Shown here: positions 12,047 to 20,716 of the stretch, one piece after another
Numbering within the stretch: the stretch's first letter is position 1
Layout of the letters: each line of letters opens with the position of its first letter
Assembly (NCBI GenBank): GCA_029260765.1
Contig: JAJDCP010000101.1
Location: 1 to 64,000, forward strand
DNA: 64,000 nt
From: Planctomycetota bacterium
GTDB taxonomy: Bacteria > Planctomycetota > J058 > JAJDCP01
Direction of reading: 5' to 3'
The notes under the pieces: model-generated
What the model was told of the DNA's origin: nothing
Databases searched by the model: none
What the model saw: only the letters and a program-made list of their open reading frames with translations
Made by a program: the position numbers and the translations under genes

Positions 12047-12600
12047 CACTTGACCTCCTTGGCACTGTCCAGCTGCATGGCCTTCTTCAGGTTCCTGAAA
12101 GCTTGAAACAGCGTAGACTTGATCGTTCCCAGGGCTCGCCCGCGGACGTCGGCGATCTCCTGCAGACTGAGACCTTCATAATGACGCAGGACCAGGACGG
12201 CGCGCTGGCCTGGCGGAAGTGTGGCGACGGCTCTTTCCATGTGCTGCAGTTGCTCCTGCTTGACCAGCCTCTCGAAGGCCGTCGGCTCGGTGGAGACCTG
12301 CGGGTCATACGCCTCGTAGGCCCGGGACTCTCGTCCCTTACGGCGATGACGGTCGATGGCGAGGTTGGTGGCGATCCGGTAGAGCCACGTGTAGAAGCGC
12401 GCGCCGCCGTCCCAGGCATCGATCTTCTGATAGGCGCGGATCAATGTCTCCTGGGACACATCCCAGGCTTCGTCATGATCGCGCAGAATCCGGTACGCGA
12501 TGCGGTACAACCGCTCGCGGTACTTCTCCACAACGAGGTCGAACGCGGCTCGGTTGCCGTGCTTGAATGCGAGCCCTGGACAGGTTTCGTCGTCCGTCAT
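12046..12600 (-). CDS. ECF-type RNA polymerase sigma factor
   Basis: 184 residues with region 2 (about 10-80; YRERLYRIAYRILRDHDEA, ending in ARFYTWLYRIATN) and region 4 (about 115-175; LPPGQRAVLVLRHYEGLSL then a helix-turn-helix). The region order and length are typical of sigma-70 ECF factors. ATG 12600 is preferred over an upstream start because AAGGCGGG lies just upstream. It forms a coupled pair with the zinc-finger anti-sigma. Targets are unknown. Confidence 0.9.
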   Translation of the reverse strand: MTDDETCPGLAFKHGNRAAFDLVVEKYRERLYRIAYRILRDHDEAWDVSQETLIRAYQKIDAWDGGARFYTWLYRIATNLAIDRHRRKGRESRAYEAYDPQVSTEPTAFERLVKQEQLQHMERAVATLPPGQRAVLVLRHYEGLSLQEIADVRGRALGTIKSTLFQAFRNLKKAMQLDSAKEVK

Positions 12601-12672
12601 CCCGCCTTCTTGCACCCTTGCACGCAGCCGCCCGTTCCTCATCCTTTCAGACGCGCGGGTCCGCTCTCAGGT

Positions 12673-14076
12673 TCAGGAGCCTAGAGGGTTTTTCCCCTCG
12701 CGCCAAGATCCGTAGGCCACCGCTGCCACCAATCGGCCAGGCTCGCGGTCCCAGGGTCCCAACCAGGCCGAGCGCAGCACCTCCCCCGAGCTGCGCCCCG
12801 AGCCGACGGCCAGCTCTTGCAGCGGCGCGAGCAGGTCAGCCGCCGGGCGCCCGTTCACCGGTGCGTAGCCGAGGCGCTGCAGACCGCCGCGGGCAGCTTC
12901 GAGCAGCTCGGCTGCGCAACTCCACAGAGGCCGACCGCGAAGGCGGGCCTGCAGGCCATGGCGGGCCACCGCGCGCAGCAACTCGCGGCGTTCAGTCAGG
13001 CTGAGGTCGGCAACGAGCTGCCAGGCTTCCCGGCGGGCCTGGGGATCGTACAACACCCCCGCCCAGAGAGCGGCGAGCGCCATCGGCGCGTCGGGACGCG
13101 GCGCGTCCATCGAGCGCACCTCGACATACTTTTTCAACCGCACCTCGGTGAAGATGCTGTTGATGTGGATCTCCCAATCCTGCAGCGTGGCGGGCGTGCC
13201 GTCGCGCTTCCCATCACGCAAGAGGGTATTGAAGTCGCGCCCACCCCCGGCTTGCCAACCATCCCCCTCGACGATGAACAACAGCGGGATCTCAAGCGCG
13301 AAGTCGACATAGTCGGCGAAGCTGCAATCGGGGGAGAACAGGTCGGGTATGCCGCAGCGGTCAGGATCGGTGAAGTGCCAGATGTGTGCGCGGAACGAGG
13401 CGAACCGGTGCGCGCTGCTCTCCCGGAAGGGAGAATTGGCGGCCAGGGCCGTCGTCAAAGGCGCGATGCCGAGGCCGACCCGCATCTGCTCCATCGCGTC
13501 GGCTTCATCAACATAGTCGAGGTTGACCTGCAATGAGGCGGTCGCACGCATCATCCAACGGGCCAGATGGCAGGGCTCGCCACGCGCGCGGAAGCTCTCG
13601 TCCATCAGCCCGTAGCGACGTTTCGGTAGCAACTCGATAGCGTCGGCGGCCTGGAAGGGATGGACGCCCAGGCCCAGCCAACGAAATCCCAGCGCGGAGG
13701 CGCCCTCATGCAGCTCAGCCAGTACTTCCTCGAGCTCGTGCAGGTTGTCCCGCAACTCGACGTGCGCCCCGAGGCTGAGCTCTGTCTGACTGCCGGGCTC
13801 AAGCGTCAGGCGCGCGGCTCCCCGGCGCAACTCAAGCAGCTTGCCGCCTTCGAGTACCGGTTCCCAGCGTTCAGAGGCAGACAGCCTCTCGAGCAGCGCA
13901 TGGATGCCCTGCGGCTCGCTGAAGCCGACGGCATGGAAGTCCGGAGGCCGCACCGCCAGCAACTCGAGCTCGATGCCCATGCGGCGAGGACGTTGGGCGC
14001 CGGCCTCGGCGGCCTGTTGGAAGTATTCGATCAGTTGCTGCCGGTCGCGGACCGGCTCGGAGTTGGGCTCGCTCAC
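12673..14076 (-). CDS. gshA: Glutamate-cysteine ligase, GCS2 family
   Basis: 468 residues related to the plant/proteobacterial GCS2 type of glutamate-cysteine ligase, which makes gamma-glutamylcysteine, the first step to glutathione-like thiols. Recognisable segments are RRMGIELELLAV (start of the ATP-grasp-like fold), LTLEPGSQTELS, RYGLMDESF, MRATASLQVNLDY and TEVRLKKYVEVRSMD. GTG 14076 with an upstream GGAGA is the likely start. No gshB is nearby, so whether full glutathione is made cannot be told. Confidence 0.82.
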   Translation of the reverse strand: MSEPNSEPVRDRQQLIEYFQQAAEAGAQRPRRMGIELELLAVRPPDFHAVGFSEPQGIHALLERLSASERWEPVLEGGKLLELRRGAARLTLEPGSQTELSLGAHVELRDNLHELEEVLAELHEGASALGFRWLGLGVHPFQAADAIELLPKRRYGLMDESFRARGEPCHLARWMMRATASLQVNLDYVDEADAMEQMRVGLGIAPLTTALAANSPFRESSAHRFASFRAHIWHFTDPDRCGIPDLFSPDCSFADYVDFALEIPLLFIVEGDGWQAGGGRDFNTLLRDGKRDGTPATLQDWEIHINSIFTEVRLKKYVEVRSMDAPRPDAPMALAALWAGVLYDPQARREAWQLVADLSLTERRELLRAVARHGLQARLRGRPLWSCAAELLEAARGGLQRLGYAPVNGRPAADLLAPLQELAVGSGRSSGEVLRSAWLGPWDREPGRLVAAVAYGSWREGKNPLGS

Positions 14077-14131
14077 GTGGAGTCTCCGAAGCCGGCAGCT
14101 GTGTGCGTCCACGGAACACCGGCAATTGCTG

Positions 14132-14137
14132 CATTAT
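14132..14137 (-). promoter_or_regulatory. Putative -10 box upstream of the GCS2 gene
   Basis: The minus strand reads TATAAT about 55 bp upstream of the GTG start, rare in such GC-rich DNA. No good -35 hexamer lies 16-18 bp upstream, so support is limited to the -10. Confidence 0.35.
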
Positions 14138-14282
14138 ACTGTGCCAGAGACACCGTCACCACCGCCGCGTTCTCGTACGTTTGTCAGCTGGAAGCCCTGT
14201 TGCCTGCGGCCTGTGGGTTTTCGCTTGTAAGCTTTACACAAAGCTCGTAAGGTGCAAGGAGTCCAGGATTTGAGGGGAAAGC

Positions 14283-14567
14283 GTGACAAAAAAGGAGATC
14301 GTTAAAAAGATCGCCAGTAAAGTGCAGATGACCCAGGTTGAAACCAAGGCCATCGTCCAAAGTACTTTCGATGCCATCATCGACGCCATCGTCGAAAATG
14401 GACGCATCGAGCTGCGAAATTTTGGGGTATTCAAGGTCAAGAAACGCGCACCGCGCAAGGCCCGCAACCCCAAGACCAACAAGCCGGTCCACGTGCCGGA
14501 AAAGTCGGTCGTGCTCTTCAAGCCAGGTCGGGTAATGGAAGAACGCATCCGCGCCACCGACGGCTGA
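14283..14567 (+). CDS. HU/IHF family nucleoid DNA-binding protein
   Basis: 94 residues covering the whole HU/IHF fold: the N-terminal helical part MTKKEIVKKIASKV, the beta-core ELRNFGVFKVKKR, and the DNA-binding arm KARNPKTNKPVHVPEKSV, where the family's GRNP tip reads ARNP. The start is GTG 14283 with GAGGGG upstream. It should bend DNA as a dimer. It stands alone, divergent from the GCS2 gene. Confidence 0.92.
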   Translation: MTKKEIVKKIASKVQMTQVETKAIVQSTFDAIIDAIVENGRIELRNFGVFKVKKRAPRKARNPKTNKPVHVPEKSVVLFKPGRVMEERIRATDG

Positions 14568-14596
14568 ACGTCCCTACCTCACGCGCCCGCTCCATT

Positions 14597-14833
14597 CTAT
14601 TCGGTTGGCAGCAACAGTCGCCGCGCGTACACGAAGGCGACGCCGGCCGCGAGCCAGTTGATGCCGAAGATCCCCCACCAGATTCCACGAGTGTCCTCGA
14701 GCCGGGCCTGGTTGTACAGAGTGTTGAACACGTAGCCCACGCTGGCCGGCACGGCGAGCTTGCGGATCAGGCCGGGGATCGGCTCGTTCAGCAGTGAGCG
14801 GTCGGGTTTTCCGGCCTGGGTCTCGTCGCTCAA
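14597..14833 (-). pseudogene. Internally deleted MATE efflux transporter remnant
   Basis: A 78-residue frame whose first 45 residues (PIPGLIRKLAVPASVGYVFN, then TLYN) resemble the cytoplasmic start and first helix of MATE transporters, while the last 35 (RGIWWGIFGINWLAAGVAFV) resemble their final helix. MATE proteins are about 450 residues with 12 helices, so roughly 370 residues are missing between TLYN and ARLED. The frame is intact, which suggests an in-frame internal deletion. It starts at TTG overlapping the stop of the upstream lipoprotein gene. A genuine small two-helix protein is the alternative. Confidence 0.5.
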
Positions 14834-15312
14834 TCACGGCTCCGCTCGAGGGTCAGGTCTGCGCTGACTGGAGACTCATAGAGGTACTGTTCGGCACGAA
14901 AATACAGCTCGGGAGTGCGGGAATGTCCCACGACGCCACCCCAGCCAGAATCGACCTCGTGCAGGTCATGCTCCTGGGCCAGCAAAGATCCCTGCTGATC
15001 AAAGCGCAACACGATGGCTGTGATGTCGGCATCTCCGCCAGCGTAGGCGAGTTTGGAGTAGAAATACGAGGCCTCGCCCTTGTACTTCAGGGAAGCATAG
15101 GACTGGTAATGGAAGTCGAAGCCCGCGGCCGTGCGTTCGATGAAGGTCGGTGGTCCCAGCAACTCGAGGCAGCGGCTGTAGTGGCTTGCCGTCTCGGGAA
15201 CCTGGAGCCAGCGTGTCTGGTCCGGGTCGATGTCGACGGTCTTCAGGCTGATGCCGCAGCCGAGTAGCGACGCGAGCAGGCACAGGCCGAGTGCGCGCAC
15301 TGCGCTACTCAT
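14830..15312 (-). CDS. Small lipoprotein, unknown function
   Basis: 160 residues with a lipoprotein signal (ALGLCLLASLLGC) and a soluble domain rich in Tyr and beta-strand residues (FDFHYQSYASLKYKGEASYF). A motif like LELLGPPTFIERT recalls the G-P turn of BamE/SmpA-like lipoproteins. ATG 15312 overlaps the end of the upstream lipoprotein gene by 8 bp, so the pair is coupled and may be paralogous. Confidence 0.6.
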   Translation of the reverse strand: MSSAVRALGLCLLASLLGCGISLKTVDIDPDQTRWLQVPETASHYSRCLELLGPPTFIERTAAGFDFHYQSYASLKYKGEASYFYSKLAYAGGDADITAIVLRFDQQGSLLAQEHDLHEVDSGWGGVVGHSRTPELYFRAEQYLYESPVSADLTLERSRD

Positions 15313-15673
15313 AACGTTCCAACGGCTGCTTACTGAAGGAATAGGTCTCGAGCACCTCGTCGGGGCCGAAGAAGAACACGGCCCGGTCATAGTGGATGTC
15401 GGTGTCGTAGTAGTTGAACACGACCAAGGTCAGGCCGGTCGTGTAGTCGTAGCGCAACACATAGGTGAAGACAGACTTGTCATGCAGCTCGATGATGCCC
15501 GCAGGCGGACCGAACAGGCCGATGATATCCTGCTGCGTGGTCGCGCCCACCTCGATGCCGGCCGCCAGCTCGGAACGCCATTCGTTGGGAGTACCGTCAT
15601 GGCGATGGGCAATGCTGCAGCCAGCGACCAACAAAGCCGCGAGCACGGCTGTCGTGGAACGGATGAAGGCCAA
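15305..15673 (-). CDS. BamE/SmpA-like small lipoprotein
   Basis: 122 residues: signal peptide TTAVLAALLVAGC with lipobox, then a small domain with IEVGATTQQDIIGLFGPPAG, close in style to the G-x-T-xx-(D/E)-(I/L)-xxx-(L/F)-G-P-P signature of SmpA/OmlA-type proteins, and a Tyr-rich strand region. A TTG start is assumed, with AAAGGA upstream. First gene of the lipoprotein pair; a role in the outer envelope is inferred. Confidence 0.6.
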   Translation of the reverse strand: MAFIRSTTAVLAALLVAGCSIAHRHDGTPNEWRSELAAGIEVGATTQQDIIGLFGPPAGIIELHDKSVFTYVLRYDYTTGLTLVVFNYYDTDIHYDRAVFFFGPDEVLETYSFSKQPLERYE

Positions 15674-15756
15674 GGGGATTCCTTTCTCTGCCAGGTGGCA
15701 GGCTGGGGTCGGGCTTCCGCCACTCTACGCCAAGCGCTGGCAGCGTGCCATGCTGC

Positions 15757-16902
15757 TCATTTGTAGCGGTCGACCAGCAGGCGGATGGCGCTGGGCAGCT
15801 TGAACCAACGGTCGGGATCGATGCGCACCTCCTTGCGGAAGCAACGGACCGCTTCATCCTGGCGTTTGAGCTTGTAGAGCAGCGCGCCCTTGTTGTGCCA
15901 GACGACGTAGGCCTCGGAGTCGTGCTTGAGTGCTGAGTCATAGGCTGCCAGGGCATCATCCATGCGACCCAACTTCTCGAGAATCACCGCACGGTTGCAC
16001 CAGCCCGGTGTGTACCGCGGCTTGAGTTCGAGGGCGCGGTCGACCTGCACCAGCGCCTCCTCGTACCGGCCAGCGACCATGTGGGCGGTTCCCTGGCAGA
16101 TCGCGCCGGCGGCTACGTCCCCGGAACCCTCTTGAGCACGCCCCTTCAGCAGCCACGCGTCCGCGTCGTTCTGGTCGTTGGCGCAGATCTTGTCTGCCAG
16201 GGTCAAGGCGGCCGAGTGCATCTTCAGGTCCATCGCCACCGCACCGGCGTCGAGGCACAGCTGGCGGTCTGCCTTCTGCCCCTGGCTGCGCACCAGCTCG
16301 GACAGCACCTTCCAGGCCTCGGTCACCCGGCCCACCTTCCACAAGCACAAGCCCTTCTCGTGGTTCGCCTCGTCATAGCCCTGACGCACCGCCCCGGACT
16401 TGCGCGCCGCGGCCAGCGCCTCTTCGTAGCGCTCGAGCTTGCGCAGCGCCTGGGACACGCGCAGCAGAGGCTGACCCTCGCGAGGCGCCAGCTCGACGGC
16501 GCGCTCAAAACGCGCCAGCGCGGCCTCGGCTCGGTCGAGCGCCAGCTCACAGAGTCCCGCGGCAAGCACTCCGCCGACATGATCGGCGTTGATGGCGAGG
16601 CAGGCCTCGGCCTGCTGCAACCCCTCTTCGGCGCGTTCAAGACCGAGCAGGGTTTTGGCCGTGTTGACGTAGGCAGTCAGGTTCTCGGGGTCCTTGGCGA
16701 TCACTGCCTCGAAGCGCTCGAGTGCCTCGCTGAGCAGCGCGCTCTTGAACAGCATCACCCCTTGCTCGAGATCGAGCGCGGAGGCCTCGGGATCAAGGGC
16801 GCGGGCCTTGTCCATCTCTTTCATGGCAAGGTCAACGCGGCCCGCCTCGAACAACTTCCACGCTTTGCCGCGGTACATGTCGATGCGTCGGGCGTCGGGC
16901 AT
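15757..16902 (-). CDS. Tetratricopeptide-repeat protein
   Basis: About 381 residues made almost entirely of TPR units of about 34 residues, e.g. RVDLAMKEMDKARALDPEAS, RYEEALVQVDRALELKPRY and RMDDALAAYDSALKHDSEAY. No signal peptide or membrane span is apparent, so a cytoplasmic scaffold is likely. ATG 16902 is preferred over ATG 16911 because AGGATGG lies at ribosome-binding distance from it. Function unknown. Confidence 0.7.
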   Translation of the reverse strand: MPDARRIDMYRGKAWKLFEAGRVDLAMKEMDKARALDPEASALDLEQGVMLFKSALLSEALERFEAVIAKDPENLTAYVNTAKTLLGLERAEEGLQQAEACLAINADHVGGVLAAGLCELALDRAEAALARFERAVELAPREGQPLLRVSQALRKLERYEEALAAARKSGAVRQGYDEANHEKGLCLWKVGRVTEAWKVLSELVRSQGQKADRQLCLDAGAVAMDLKMHSAALTLADKICANDQNDADAWLLKGRAQEGSGDVAAGAICQGTAHMVAGRYEEALVQVDRALELKPRYTPGWCNRAVILEKLGRMDDALAAYDSALKHDSEAYVVWHNKGALLYKLKRQDEAVRCFRKEVRIDPDRWFKLPSAIRLLVDRYK

Positions 16903-16948
16903 GACAACCATCCTGTTTTTGGGGATGGCCGCATGATACAGAAAGCGC

Positions 16949-17311
16949 TCAGTTTAGAAAGGTAGGGACCGACTGCTGGGGCGAGAGCGCGATGTCGAAG
17001 GCCAGCCCGCGATCGAGCCAGCGCACCATCTGCTCGATGGCCTGCAGGAGATGCAGGCGGTTCTGTTCGTCGCGCAGCCAGGGACTGATGTGCAGTTGGA
17101 TTTCAGGAAGCTCGCCGCGCTGCTCGCCCTCGACGCTGAGGTGTACCATGAAGTCGCGGCCTTCGCGATGCCAGTCGAGCAGGTCGCGGATGGCATCCAT
17201 CGACTTGAACTTGTTCTTCATGTGGCGCAGGAGTTTCTCGTCAGATCCCCCATCATCCACCGACTTGATGAAGTAGATCTTCTTGACGATCTTCGGCTCT
17301 TTGGCGTCCAT
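16949..17311 (-). CDS. Hypothetical protein
   Basis: 120 residues starting MDAKEPKIVKKIYFI at ATG 17311 with GGGGGAG upstream. It is a compact soluble protein with a helix DAIRDLLDWHREGRD and a strand pair DFMVHLS and PEIQLHIS. I do not recognise the family. It is divergent from the SpoIIE-type phosphatase gene. Confidence 0.55.
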   Translation of the reverse strand: MDAKEPKIVKKIYFIKSVDDGGSDEKLLRHMKNKFKSMDAIRDLLDWHREGRDFMVHLSVEGEQRGELPEIQLHISPWLRDEQNRLHLLQAIEQMVRWLDRGLAFDIALSPQQSVPTFLN

Positions 17312-17416
17312 CGACACTCCCCCCGTCTTCCCCTTCTTCGACCTTCGGACAGGAAAAATCCATGGGATTTCGCGTGGCGGCCGCCTCATCAAGGCATCAG
17401 TGACCTGGGACGCTGG

Positions 17417-17445
17417 TTGTTGCCGTACACGGGAAAGGCTATCCT
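17417..17445 (+). promoter_or_regulatory. Possible sigma70-like promoter, TTGTTG-N17-TATCCT
   Basis: TTGTTG at 17417-17422 and TATCCT at 17440-17445 with exactly 17 bp between. If used, transcription would begin near 17452, which would place translation of the downstream gene at TTG 17473 or later and exclude TTG 17449. Confidence 0.35.
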
Positions 17446-17448
17446 GGA

Positions 17449-18720
17449 TTGCCATCTTTGAGAGTAGTCTGTTTGAGAGCCCTCAGCAATCAAGGTCTGG
17501 TCGCACTCCTCAACCTCGCGCGGGTGATGGCTGAAGAGACCGATCTGGAAAAATTGCTCGCTTTGGTCGTTCAAGAGGCTACTGCCATCATGGACGCCGA
17601 CCGAAGCTCGATTTTCCTGGTCGATGACACCACCGGCGAGCTGGTCTCTCGCGTGGCGGAAAAGACGGGTTCCAAGATCATCCGTGTGCCGCCTGGCAAG
17701 GGCATCGTCGGTCACGTGGCGGCCACGGGCGAGTCCATCCTGATCGAAGATGCCTATGCCGATGCCCGTTTCCACCAGGACGTCGACCGCAAGACGGGCT
17801 TCCGCACCAACAATCTGCTGACGGTGCCGCTGGCCTGCTCCGACGGCAAGCGGATTGGTGCGCTACAGGTGCTGAACAAGAGGGATGGCAGCTTCGACAG
17901 CAGTGACCTCGAGCTCTGCCTGGCCCTGGCTGCACACGCTGCGGTGGCCATCGAACAGGCCCGCCTGCACATGATCAGCCTTGAGAGACAGTCGCTGGTC
18001 GCCGCGCTCGATATCGCGCGCCAGGTGCAAGAGAGCCTGCGCCCGAAAGTGTCGCCCGACATCGAGGGCTGGGAACTGGCGGGCCGCGTCAGTCCCTGCA
18101 TGCAGACCTCGGGCGACTTTTTCGATTTCATCGACATGCAAGCACGCGTGGCCATCATCGTCGCGGATGTCGTGGGTCACGATGTCGGCTCGGCGATGAT
18201 CGCGATGGCGGCGCGGGCTTTCATGAGGGCATGCTGCACGCAGGACACAGCCCTGGGAGCTATGATCGGGCGGGTCAATGACCTGCTGTGTGAGGACATG
18301 TCGCGTGGCCGCTTCGTGACCAGTTGTACGCTGTTTCTCCAGCCCGGTGGGCGGGCTTTCTCCTATTGCGGGGCGGGACACGGGGGGGTCAAGTTGCTGC
18401 GCCATGGCAGCGATGCCTTCGAGAGTCTCGACAGCCGCTCTCCACCCCTCGGGTTGATCGCTGGCCACCCTTTCGTCGAGACGGACGTGGCCGTCGAGCC
18501 TGGTGATCTGGTGATCATTCCTTCGGACGGTGTGTTCGAGGCTTTCTCGAAGAGCCGCGAGATCTTCGGCCTCGAGCGGCTGCAGCAGGCGGTGCTGCGG
18601 CGGCGCGAGCTGCCGGTTGCGGAGTTGATCAAAGAGGTCTTTGCCGAGGTGCGCGCCTACCAGAGCCGTCGGCACCAGACCGACGACTGGACACTGGTTT
18701 GCCTGCGGGCCTCACCTTAA
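17449..18720 (+). CDS. GAF domain and PP2C/SpoIIE phosphatase
   Basis: 423 residues. The GAF sensor (about 28-170; AIMDADRSSIFLVDDTTGEL, NNLLTVPLACSDG) precedes a SpoIIE-like PP2C serine phosphatase (about 190-420) whose metal site is visible in QTSGDFFDFI, IIVADVVGHDVGSA and IPSDGVFEAF. Such proteins dephosphorylate anti-anti-sigma or STAS proteins in partner-switching cascades; no partner is adjacent. Start uncertain: TTG 17449 has AAAGG upstream; TTG 17473 or ATG 17527 are alternatives. Confidence 0.82.
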   Translation: MPSLRVVCLRALSNQGLVALLNLARVMAEETDLEKLLALVVQEATAIMDADRSSIFLVDDTTGELVSRVAEKTGSKIIRVPPGKGIVGHVAATGESILIEDAYADARFHQDVDRKTGFRTNNLLTVPLACSDGKRIGALQVLNKRDGSFDSSDLELCLALAAHAAVAIEQARLHMISLERQSLVAALDIARQVQESLRPKVSPDIEGWELAGRVSPCMQTSGDFFDFIDMQARVAIIVADVVGHDVGSAMIAMAARAFMRACCTQDTALGAMIGRVNDLLCEDMSRGRFVTSCTLFLQPGGRAFSYCGAGHGGVKLLRHGSDAFESLDSRSPPLGLIAGHPFVETDVAVEPGDLVIIPSDGVFEAFSKSREIFGLERLQQAVLRRRELPVAELIKEVFAEVRAYQSRRHQTDDWTLVCLRASP

Positions 18721-18735
18721 AAAAGTAAGTAGACG

Positions 18736-19866
18736 ATGTTCTTTAACGATGAGCACCAGTTGTTGCGCGAAAGCGTGCGGACTTTTGTCGCCCGCGAGAT
18801 CCTTCCAGAGCTCGAAGCCTGGGAGCAGCAGGGTTGTATGCCTCGCAGTCTCTATCGGGCTTGGGCGGAGGCGGGTTTTCTAGGGGCCGGCTACCCTGAG
18901 GAGGTCGGGGGAGCCGGCGGCGACCTCTTCCACGTGATCGCTGTGGCCGAAGAGCTGGTCGCCTGCAATTCGGCGGGAGTCGCCGCAGGGCTGGGCTCGG
19001 CGGGCATCGCCCTGCCTCCGATCATCGCTTTCGGTGACCAGGCCCAGAAAGAGCGCTTCGTGCGCCCCGTGCTGCGGGGGGAGAAGATCGCGGCCCTGGC
19101 CATTACCGAGCCCGGCGCCGGTTCGGATGTCGCGGGCATCACGACGCGGGCAGTGCGCGACGGCGACAGCTACGTGGTCAACGGAGCAAAGACGTTCATC
19201 ACCTCGGGCTGCCAGGCAGACATCTTGACGACCGCCGTGCGCACGGGCGGTGACGGTTTCGGGGGAATCTCGGTGCTGGTGCTCGAGAGCGGGCAGCCGG
19301 GATTCTCGGTCAGCAAGAAGATCGAGAAGATGGGATGGGCGGCCTCGGACACGGCCGAGCTCGTCTTCGAAGACCTCCGTGTGCCGGCGGCCAACCTGCT
19401 CGGGATGGAGAACGGCGGCTTTCTGATCTTGATGCACAATTTCGCCACGGAGCGGCTCGCGCTGGCGGTCATAGCGACCCGCATGGCCCAGTCGGCGTTC
19501 GAGCTGGCGCGCGATTACGCGCGGCAGCGCAGAGCCTTTGGGCGCCCGCTTACCGGCTTTCAGGTCACGCGCCATAAGTTGGCCGCGATGGCGACGGAAA
19601 TCGACGTCGCGCGCCAGTACAACTATGTGCTGGCCGAGCGACTGCGGCGTGGGCAGAGCTGCCTCAAAGAGGTCGCGATGGCCAAGGCTTTTGCTTGCGA
19701 CATGGCGTGCAAGGTCATCGATGAGGCCGTACAGTTGCATGGCGGATACGGCTACTGCAAGGAGTTTGCGGTCGAACGACTGTACCGGGACATCCGTTTG
19801 TTTCCCATCGGGGGCGGTACCCGCGAGGTGATGCGCGAGATCATCGCCAAACAACTCGAGCTTTAG
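18736..19866 (+). CDS. Acyl-CoA dehydrogenase
   Basis: 376 residues, full length for the ACAD family of FAD enzymes that form 2-enoyl-CoA. Signatures include ITEPGAGSDVAGITTRA, the FAD/substrate segment MGWAASDTAELVFEDLRVPA and the C-terminal HGGYGYCKEFAVERLYRD. The usual short-chain catalytic Glu near the C-terminus is replaced (PIGGGTREVM), while FATERLALA carries a Glu where isovaleryl- and long-chain-type enzymes place their base. I therefore favour an IVD/LCAD-like enzyme; the substrate is unknown. The gene begins 15 bp after the phosphatase gene. Confidence 0.88.
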   Translation: MFFNDEHQLLRESVRTFVAREILPELEAWEQQGCMPRSLYRAWAEAGFLGAGYPEEVGGAGGDLFHVIAVAEELVACNSAGVAAGLGSAGIALPPIIAFGDQAQKERFVRPVLRGEKIAALAITEPGAGSDVAGITTRAVRDGDSYVVNGAKTFITSGCQADILTTAVRTGGDGFGGISVLVLESGQPGFSVSKKIEKMGWAASDTAELVFEDLRVPAANLLGMENGGFLILMHNFATERLALAVIATRMAQSAFELARDYARQRRAFGRPLTGFQVTRHKLAAMATEIDVARQYNYVLAERLRRGQSCLKEVAMAKAFACDMACKVIDEAVQLHGGYGYCKEFAVERLYRDIRLFPIGGGTREVMREIIAKQLEL

Positions 19867-19878
19867 GCCGAGGATCGC

Positions 19879-20652
19879 GTGTACGTAGATAGTCACTGTC
19901 ATATCGGATTCCCGGGCTACGGCGGCGCTCTAAAGCCCACTCTGGATCGCTGCCGTGAAGCCGGCGTGGGGCGGCTGGTCTGCGTGGGGATCGATGCCGA
20001 CACCAGCGTGCGCGCCGCCGAGCTCGCCCGCCTGACGCCAGGGATTTGGGCGAGTGTCGGCCTGCATCCGCACCTTGCCGAGCAACTCAGCCCCAAGCTG
20101 CTCGAAGACTTCGAGCGCAGCTGTGCGCAAGAGAAGGTGGTTGCCGTCGGAGAGACGGGTCTCGATACCTTCAAGAACCGAGCTCCCCTGGCGGCTCAGG
20201 AGCGGAGTTTTCGGGCGCATCTGGAGCTGGCGTGTCGAGTCGGCCTGCCCGTGGTGATCCATTGTCGGGACGCTCATGCGCGTTGTCGCGAGCTGCTGGC
20301 ACAGACGCCGCCTCCGGCAGGCGTCATCCACTGCTTTACCGGCAACGCCGAGGAGGCGGCGGCGTACCGCGAGCTCGGGATGCTGCTGAGCTTCAGTGGC
20401 ATCGTGACCTACAAGAACGCCAAGGATCTGCGCGAGGCCGTGCGCCAGGCCCCTGGTGGGAGTTTCCTGCTCGAGACAGACAGTCCGTTTCTGACGCCTC
20501 GCCCGCCAGGCGGACGTACCAATCAACCGTCCTATCTTCCCTACACGGCGCAGTGTGTTGCCCGTCTGCGCGGGGAAGATCTGGGAGCTCTTGCACGCGA
20601 GACCTCCGCGGTCGCAGAGGCTTTCTTCGGCCTGAACGAGCAACGGCTTTGA
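19879..20652 (+). CDS. TatD family metal-dependent hydrolase (DNase)
   Basis: 257 residues forming the TatD TIM-barrel: N-terminal metal ligands DSHCH, VGLHPH, VVAVGETGLD, VVIHCRDAH, IHCFTGN and the terminal LLETDSPFLTPRP. These supply the His/Asp/Glu residues of the two-metal site of TatD nucleases. The commoner GLDY reads GLDTF here. GTG start 12 bp after the acyl-CoA dehydrogenase stop, so probably the same transcript. Confidence 0.88.
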   Translation: MYVDSHCHIGFPGYGGALKPTLDRCREAGVGRLVCVGIDADTSVRAAELARLTPGIWASVGLHPHLAEQLSPKLLEDFERSCAQEKVVAVGETGLDTFKNRAPLAAQERSFRAHLELACRVGLPVVIHCRDAHARCRELLAQTPPPAGVIHCFTGNAEEAAAYRELGMLLSFSGIVTYKNAKDLREAVRQAPGGSFLLETDSPFLTPRPPGGRTNQPSYLPYTAQCVARLRGEDLGALARETSAVAEAFFGLNEQRL

Positions 20653-20675
20653 AGGCACGGCACGCTCCGATCGTC

Positions 20676-20681
20676 TATAAT
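20676..20681 (+). promoter_or_regulatory. Putative -10 box TATAAT
   Basis: TATAAT lies about 36 bp upstream of the GTG at 20717. The only -35-like hexamer (TTGAAG, 20649) is 21 bp away, too far for a standard promoter. Confidence 0.3.
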
Positions 20682-20716
20682 CAGCGGGCGCCCACGCCCT
20701 TCGGGAGACGTTGTCT

